A program made the position numbers and the translations under genes. A stretch of 64,000 nucleotides of DNA from Apostichopus japonicus (lineage: Eukaryota; Echinodermata; Holothuroidea; Aspidochirotida; Stichopodidae), in contig NC_092567.1 in the NCBI RefSeq assembly GCF_037975245.1, positions 12,600,876-12,664,875 on the forward strand, given 5' to 3'. The notes beneath the pieces were generated by a model. The model made no database searches, had not been told where the DNA came from, and was given only the letters and a program-made list of their open reading frames with translations. This document shows positions 59,460-64,000 of the stretch, piece after piece (positions within the stretch are counted from its first letter, which is position 1; the number at the start of each line of letters is the position of its first letter).

Positions 59460-60080
59460 TCCAAGGGCTGCTTTAACTACGAACAGTTTCAACCGGGTCG
59501 ATATCTTAAGCACTGTGGACAATTCTGTCCCCTGACGTCAGAGGGTAAATTCATCTTGACTGTCCGTTGGGAAGATTCAGGATACTGTATGATGATATAA
59601 AGGGATCGTCATTAAGACCTTGAAAGATAACTTTAGGGAGATTTTGTTGTCTTGATAATAAAAGAAAAAGAGAGTACTGATAGTGTTTCAATATATAGAT
59701 AGCTACTCCGGTTTTCATGATCTTAAGCATTAAAATATGCTAAATCTCTGTATAGCTGTTTTAAGGCCAACATTGATGATGACGTCACTTCCTCATTGCA
59801 TATCTAAAGGTTAAGGTTAATCAACTCTTATATCAATTTTAAGCATGCAGCCAAAACATCATGTTCTAATTAATATCATATAACAACAGAGAGCATCGTT
59901 GGATGACATTGAGCACCATCTGTTCTTGACACATTTGTATATGCATTGTTAATATGTCATGTGAGGGCTATAAAATGTCTTATTTATCCCATTGAGTTTA
60001 GTGTTACATCTGATGGAACTGATCTCATAGTCGGTGGACTACAAAGTCCAGTCACTTTAACTGATGAACGTCAATGGCTT
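59460..60080. promoter_or_regulatory. CRE/TATA-bearing segment, left copy of a diverged duplication
   Basis: TGACGTCA occurs at 59533-59540 and 59780-59787, and CTATAAAATG at about 59968. From about 59682 to 60078 the sequence is similar to 63018-63358. It could be a promoter duplicated with a gene, or an unrecognised mobile repeat; no coding exon follows that I can support. Confidence 0.35.
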
Positions 60081-60364
60081 AAGAGTTGAAGTTGAAAATA
60101 AGACATAGACATACACACACAAAGTTGACAGCCTTTACAACCTGATCTTTAATCTTTAACTTCAGCTGGAATGTCTGTCCTACAGATACAATGGAAATTA
60201 GATCGAATTATACCTCGGCGGTTATTTAATTTTTTGAGTAGTTTAAAGACATGAGGTGGGAGGTAACGTTACAGCCAGACACTGCCTACATGCTGTTTGC
60301 TCAAATCGTCGGAGATAAAATTAATGGTATCTATCATCGATGAGGCATGTGTGTGTGTAAAGTA

Positions 60365-60723
60365 TATATAAACTCAGTGCAAGTAATCAATCATAAAGAT
60401 ACAGCGATTGTGTTGGCCATCTGTATTGAGCTAATGTACTAAACACAGTCGTTAGAGGTCGAAACTAAAGGAGGAGAATGAACCAAAATGTGACGTAAGA
60501 ATTATTCAGACAACATTAAGCGTGTGGATCGTGAACCACGAAGGTTCAACATTACATAAAAACATAAAGTCCATCACGAAAGCTCAAGCGTTCGAAGCAT
60601 TTCCGTTTTATAGTGATAAATTTGCAGCACACGTTTCTGCACGAGTTTGACCAATTCTATATATAGCCTACTAAAATCGCGAGCCGGTTATTCGATATGA
60701 ACGACGGAGAAGGGGGAGCTGAG
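60365..60723 (+). promoter_or_regulatory. Possible TATA promoter with a short first coding exon
   Basis: TATATAAA lies at 60365-60372. Downstream, ATG at 60697 opens MNDGEGGAE before a possible donor GAG|GTGTGG at 60724. No downstream exon is identified, so this is a weak candidate for the 5' end of a gene running off the window. Confidence 0.2.
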
Positions 60724-63017
60724 GTGTGGATTTATCTGTCATTTTTATTTTGCCGTGTCTAAACATGTACAATAATAACCCAGCCTCCTGTAATCATTGA
60801 AATTCGAGTCAATGTTACAAGTTTCACTGCATAGCACATTGGTATACCGACGTAAAAGCAGTACCTGGTTTCATTTCTACGAGGAAATTGACAGCTAGCT
60901 ATCCGTCAAATTATCATTTTGTGTTTTGTCATTTTGGATTTTTCCTTAAAAATGTCGAAAGGTCGAAAGTTTGAGGGAAACACCGAAATCATTCAACAGT
61001 TTATTTGGACCTTTCGTTATGCCCTCATACACTCTCCTTCTTTATATAATACCTGCACCTAATTATGTAATTATCCCCAATTTTCAAGAAAAGTTGATAT
61101 TTTGAGATTAAAATAGTCTGTTGACCATTGTGAGATAAAACGTTACAATTTCAAGGAATAAATCGAAATATTTGGAAGATATCAGGATTTTAATTTGTGT
61201 CATGAGTGTGTCATTTTGTCAGGTAATGATGACAAAGTGTTGCCAGGAGGTGGAAAAATGGCTCTTCCCTTAGCTATTCTTTTCTCTCTATTCATTTTTC
61301 CTTCTTTCTATTTCAAGCTGAATTTACACACTTGACACAAAGCTTAACTTATCAGGTATATGCTCAGAAATTCAACATGTTCGATCCACCATTATTTTGT
61401 GAAGCCCAACTTTATAACGGAAAATATGTCCTGCAATAGATAATAAGTATATAAATATCAAAGCAAATGAGAATCGGTCTGTAATATTTTTATTTGTTCA
61501 AGCCATCACCTTTGTCTGTCAAAGAAGTTTTAAGTTGCTATTTCCCTGAAGGGTGGAATAAACATGTTCTTACCTTTTTCTTGGGGGGGGGGGGGGGGTT
61601 ATGTCGTTCATCTCTATCACATAGACACCTGATGATGGTTGGGTGTGCTTCTGCTACCTTAACTAAGACTCTTCTAAGAAGGGTATGTAAATATATTATT
61701 AGAGAATTATTTTGTATACAAACATTAACAAATGCCAGAAGTAGCGGCGAATTAGGTATAGGAGGCTGAAATTTTATGACAACAGCCAGATGCGATTGAA
61801 GGATCTTGTGAAGGTGGGGGCATTCCCGCCCTCCATCCTTGCGCACGCCATTGGATTTTAGTGCTGTTGCCAGATAATGGTACCGGTTTGGAACCACATC
61901 GTGACCGGGTTTGCGTTACTTTGAACAAACAGCGTAATGCAAAAACATAAATGTATCTATCCACTTGTATAAATAACGAATTGTAAACGAATTTAATTTT
62001 CAGTCTTCTATTTGCTCATTTGGAACCCATGAAAGGGGTTTTCTTACATAATCGTCCCTTGTCCTACCGAGGGGATACTATTACACGGTGCTTTTCATGG
62101 ACCTTAAGTGTCCTTGAAGAGTTCGAGTTTCATTTCCCAGATTGCGAGAAACTATATGCAACCAAAGTTGATTTTGCAGCAAATGATAATAATGAAAGCA
62201 AATGAGCCTCACTGACGTTCCTCGAGTAAGAGTAAATTAATGTCCATATGCTTAGTGTCTTTTTGTCGCTATATATACGTTAATTGAATGTTTGATACTT
62301 GTTACCGGATGCCGATTAAAGCGCTAAATGTTCACTGTGAATTCTCGACTGCTCATATAGTGTGAACATCTTGTCGTACAGGACGGCGAAGTATATGAAA
62401 GCAAATGGACCACTTGAATGGCATTATTATATATTGTTATGAATTTGTTTCAAGTAAGGCAGATGTGGTTCGTCATTGAGTATCGATAAAGTCCATTAGT
62501 GAGTTACGTGTTCGACATAACGGGGACTACTTGGTATTCCATTAATGGCAGTTATATTCACCTGTTCATTGTTCATCAGAATGCAGTTCATTGACTTATG
62601 AAACAAATAGAATAAAGAACAAGGAATCGGATAACATTCTTCCGAGATCAAACTAGTTTTATCCTGAATCGTATACAACTAACAGATCGACCGAAGAGTT
62701 GAAGACATTCCCGAAGATGATGTGAAGTATATCTTTTCCCTTTCGAGGGGAATGGTGATACACACCTGACGATGATCACACAGTCACAGTCTCGATGCAA
62801 GGGGACTGGGGCTGAGAGCGGATCAGTCGTTCGGTAGTTTGGTTTTCGTGCCCAGGTTCTTTCCTTTTTTTAAGTATCCCCGGTATTCAATCATGATGGG
62901 AGAATGATCGACAGATAGATTTTGCTGACACTTTATAACTCAATTAAATAATGAAAAAGGCAAAAGTTTAGTTTTGATATGTTATAATACAAAAAACAAA
63001 CAGACAACTTTGAGTCC
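60724..63017. other. Intergenic or intronic DNA, no gene supported
   Basis: It contains a G run at about 61583-61599 and a hAT-like end near 61740-61860 (GGTATAGGAGGCTG; GCGCACGCCATTGG). An open frame with an upstream acceptor-like TTTTCAG ends at 62205 but has no recognised homology. Confidence 0.35.
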
Positions 63018-63358
63018 AATAATGTTTCTGTAGCTATTCCAGTATTTTTCAAGATATGTTTCGTTAAAGATACTTATTTCTGTAATATTCGTTAAGGCTA
63101 ACTTGATGGTGACGTCGGCTCCTCCTCATTAATCCGTTGGTTTTGAGGTCAACCAGAAAACGTTCGCTAAACTTCATATAAGCAACAGAGCACCCTTGTA
63201 TGGCATTCAACACCATTTGTCCTGAATAAATTTGTAATAATTATAAACATGTCATTTGAGACCATATAATCTTAATTTTTCTCATTGAGTTTTGTAGTGC
63301 AACTGAGGAACTAGTTAACTAAAAGGTCTAGTCACTTTAACTAGTGAACCTCAACTGT
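63018..63358. repeat. Right copy of the diverged duplication
   Basis: It shares with 59682-60078, in the same order, TAGCTATTCC, GTTAAGGC, GGTGACGTC, CAACAGAG, ACATGTCAT, CATTGAGTTT and GTCACTTTAACT. The TATA word is changed to CATATAATC and the CRE to TGACGTCG. Confidence 0.6.
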
Positions 63359-64000
63359 TTAAAGGGTCATTCAAAAAACAATAACAAAAAACAACAAATA
63401 AGTAATAGCGATATATGAGTACAACCCTAGCTAGACTGGGAGCAGAGGTTTCTAACGGTCCACGGCATATCAAAGTTAAATTTGTTCCTGAAGTTATCAA
63501 AATACAATACGGGGTATTTTTTTGATGAATCTCAAACAAATTTCTTAAGAATCACTATTTCCGAAACTACCTAGTATCCGGTATGAGAAGTTGCTACAAC
63601 ACCGTGGCTTAGAACGGGACCATATTGACACTCTCGTTTTCTTGCAAAAGTGATATAGGCCTAGATTAAATGCTATGTATATTAAAATTAAATCTCATGG
63701 TCTTGCTGGCTTGTATGTCATTGTCATTGCAACGAATATATAGCTTGTTTCAGTGTAGGTTGTGTAAATCTTTGCCAACACATTTATGTCATCAATGAGT
63801 TTAATTAAGTTTTTGCAAACTCTTTGTGAACCGAATGACTGTTTGAATGTTTTGCTTGGCTTACCAAAAATAACCCATAACAATAAAATTCATTCCACCT
63901 TCAGAGTGACTAAAAAAAAAACGGCTTTTAAGGAATTCGATGGCGCTAGTTTGAAACATTAGTGTTATTTAATATGAAATAATAATATGGCTCTTAAAGG
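63359..64000. other. Right end of the window, nothing recognised
   Basis: AT-rich DNA with one TAGGCCTAGA word at about 63657. No coding segment or repeat was identified. Confidence 0.35.

Noticed and set aside
62004-62205. Plus-strand frame after TTTTCAG ending in TGA
   Set aside because: No homology, and no upstream exon with a compatible phase.

Overview
This is eukaryotic nuclear DNA from an intron-rich animal genome. It is AT-rich, packed with interspersed and tandem repeats, and carries genes with short exons and mostly GT-AG introns. The proteins resemble bilaterian (including vertebrate) families, the LINE remnants are CR1/L2-like, there is a large foldback element of the modular type known from sea urchins, and short TAGGCCTA palindromes recur. 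Together these suggest a marine deuterostome, plausibly an echinoderm. The species assignment is inference only.

Four genes can be supported, all on the minus strand. From left to right they are: (1) the 3' end of an unrecognised gene (terminal coding exon 446-635, poly(A) signal 25-30); (2) an HSD17B2-like membrane short-chain dehydrogenase, five coding exons, 11638-17606, 412 residues; (3) LIN7, five coding exons, 23892-29187, 198 residues, with an L27 and a PDZ domain; (4) a branched-chain amino acid aminotransferase (BCAT), eleven coding exons, 39701-51626, 403 residues. Exon joins were worked out from reading phase and splice signals, and each of the three full models gives a continuous reading frame of about the family length. 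The genes are functionally unrelated (steroid/retinoid oxidoreduction, cell-polarity scaffold, leucine/isoleucine/valine catabolism), so no operon-like logic is implied.

The rest is repeat landscape. Non-autonomous hAT-like elements (CAGTGGCG.. or CAAGGGCG.. ends, 8-bp target duplications, long G or C runs inside) sit at 2910-3522, 5735-6081, 19301-20386 (with another nested at 19669-20067), 31002-32797 and 58682-59283. Six copies of one internal hairpin-like module recur in or near such elements. LINE remnants lie at 22440-22960 and 27540-28290. A 21-bp GATATC-palindrome array lies at 4365-5310.

The BCAT locus carries five different tandem arrays: a 39-bp array of about 67 copies just 3' of the gene, a 30-bp array in the last intron, and 57-bp, ~92-bp and ~46-bp arrays in other introns.

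The most unusual structure is 53091-58625, a roughly 5.5-kb foldback (inverted-repeat) element. Its arms are themselves built of nested tandem repeats (an ~117-bp unit, 216-bp units, and a palindromic CATGGTTTATCG array). The left arm is interrupted by a 1.13-kb Harbinger-like MITE with TAA target duplications. From 59460 to 64000 I see a diverged segmental duplication with CRE and TATA motifs but no gene I can support.
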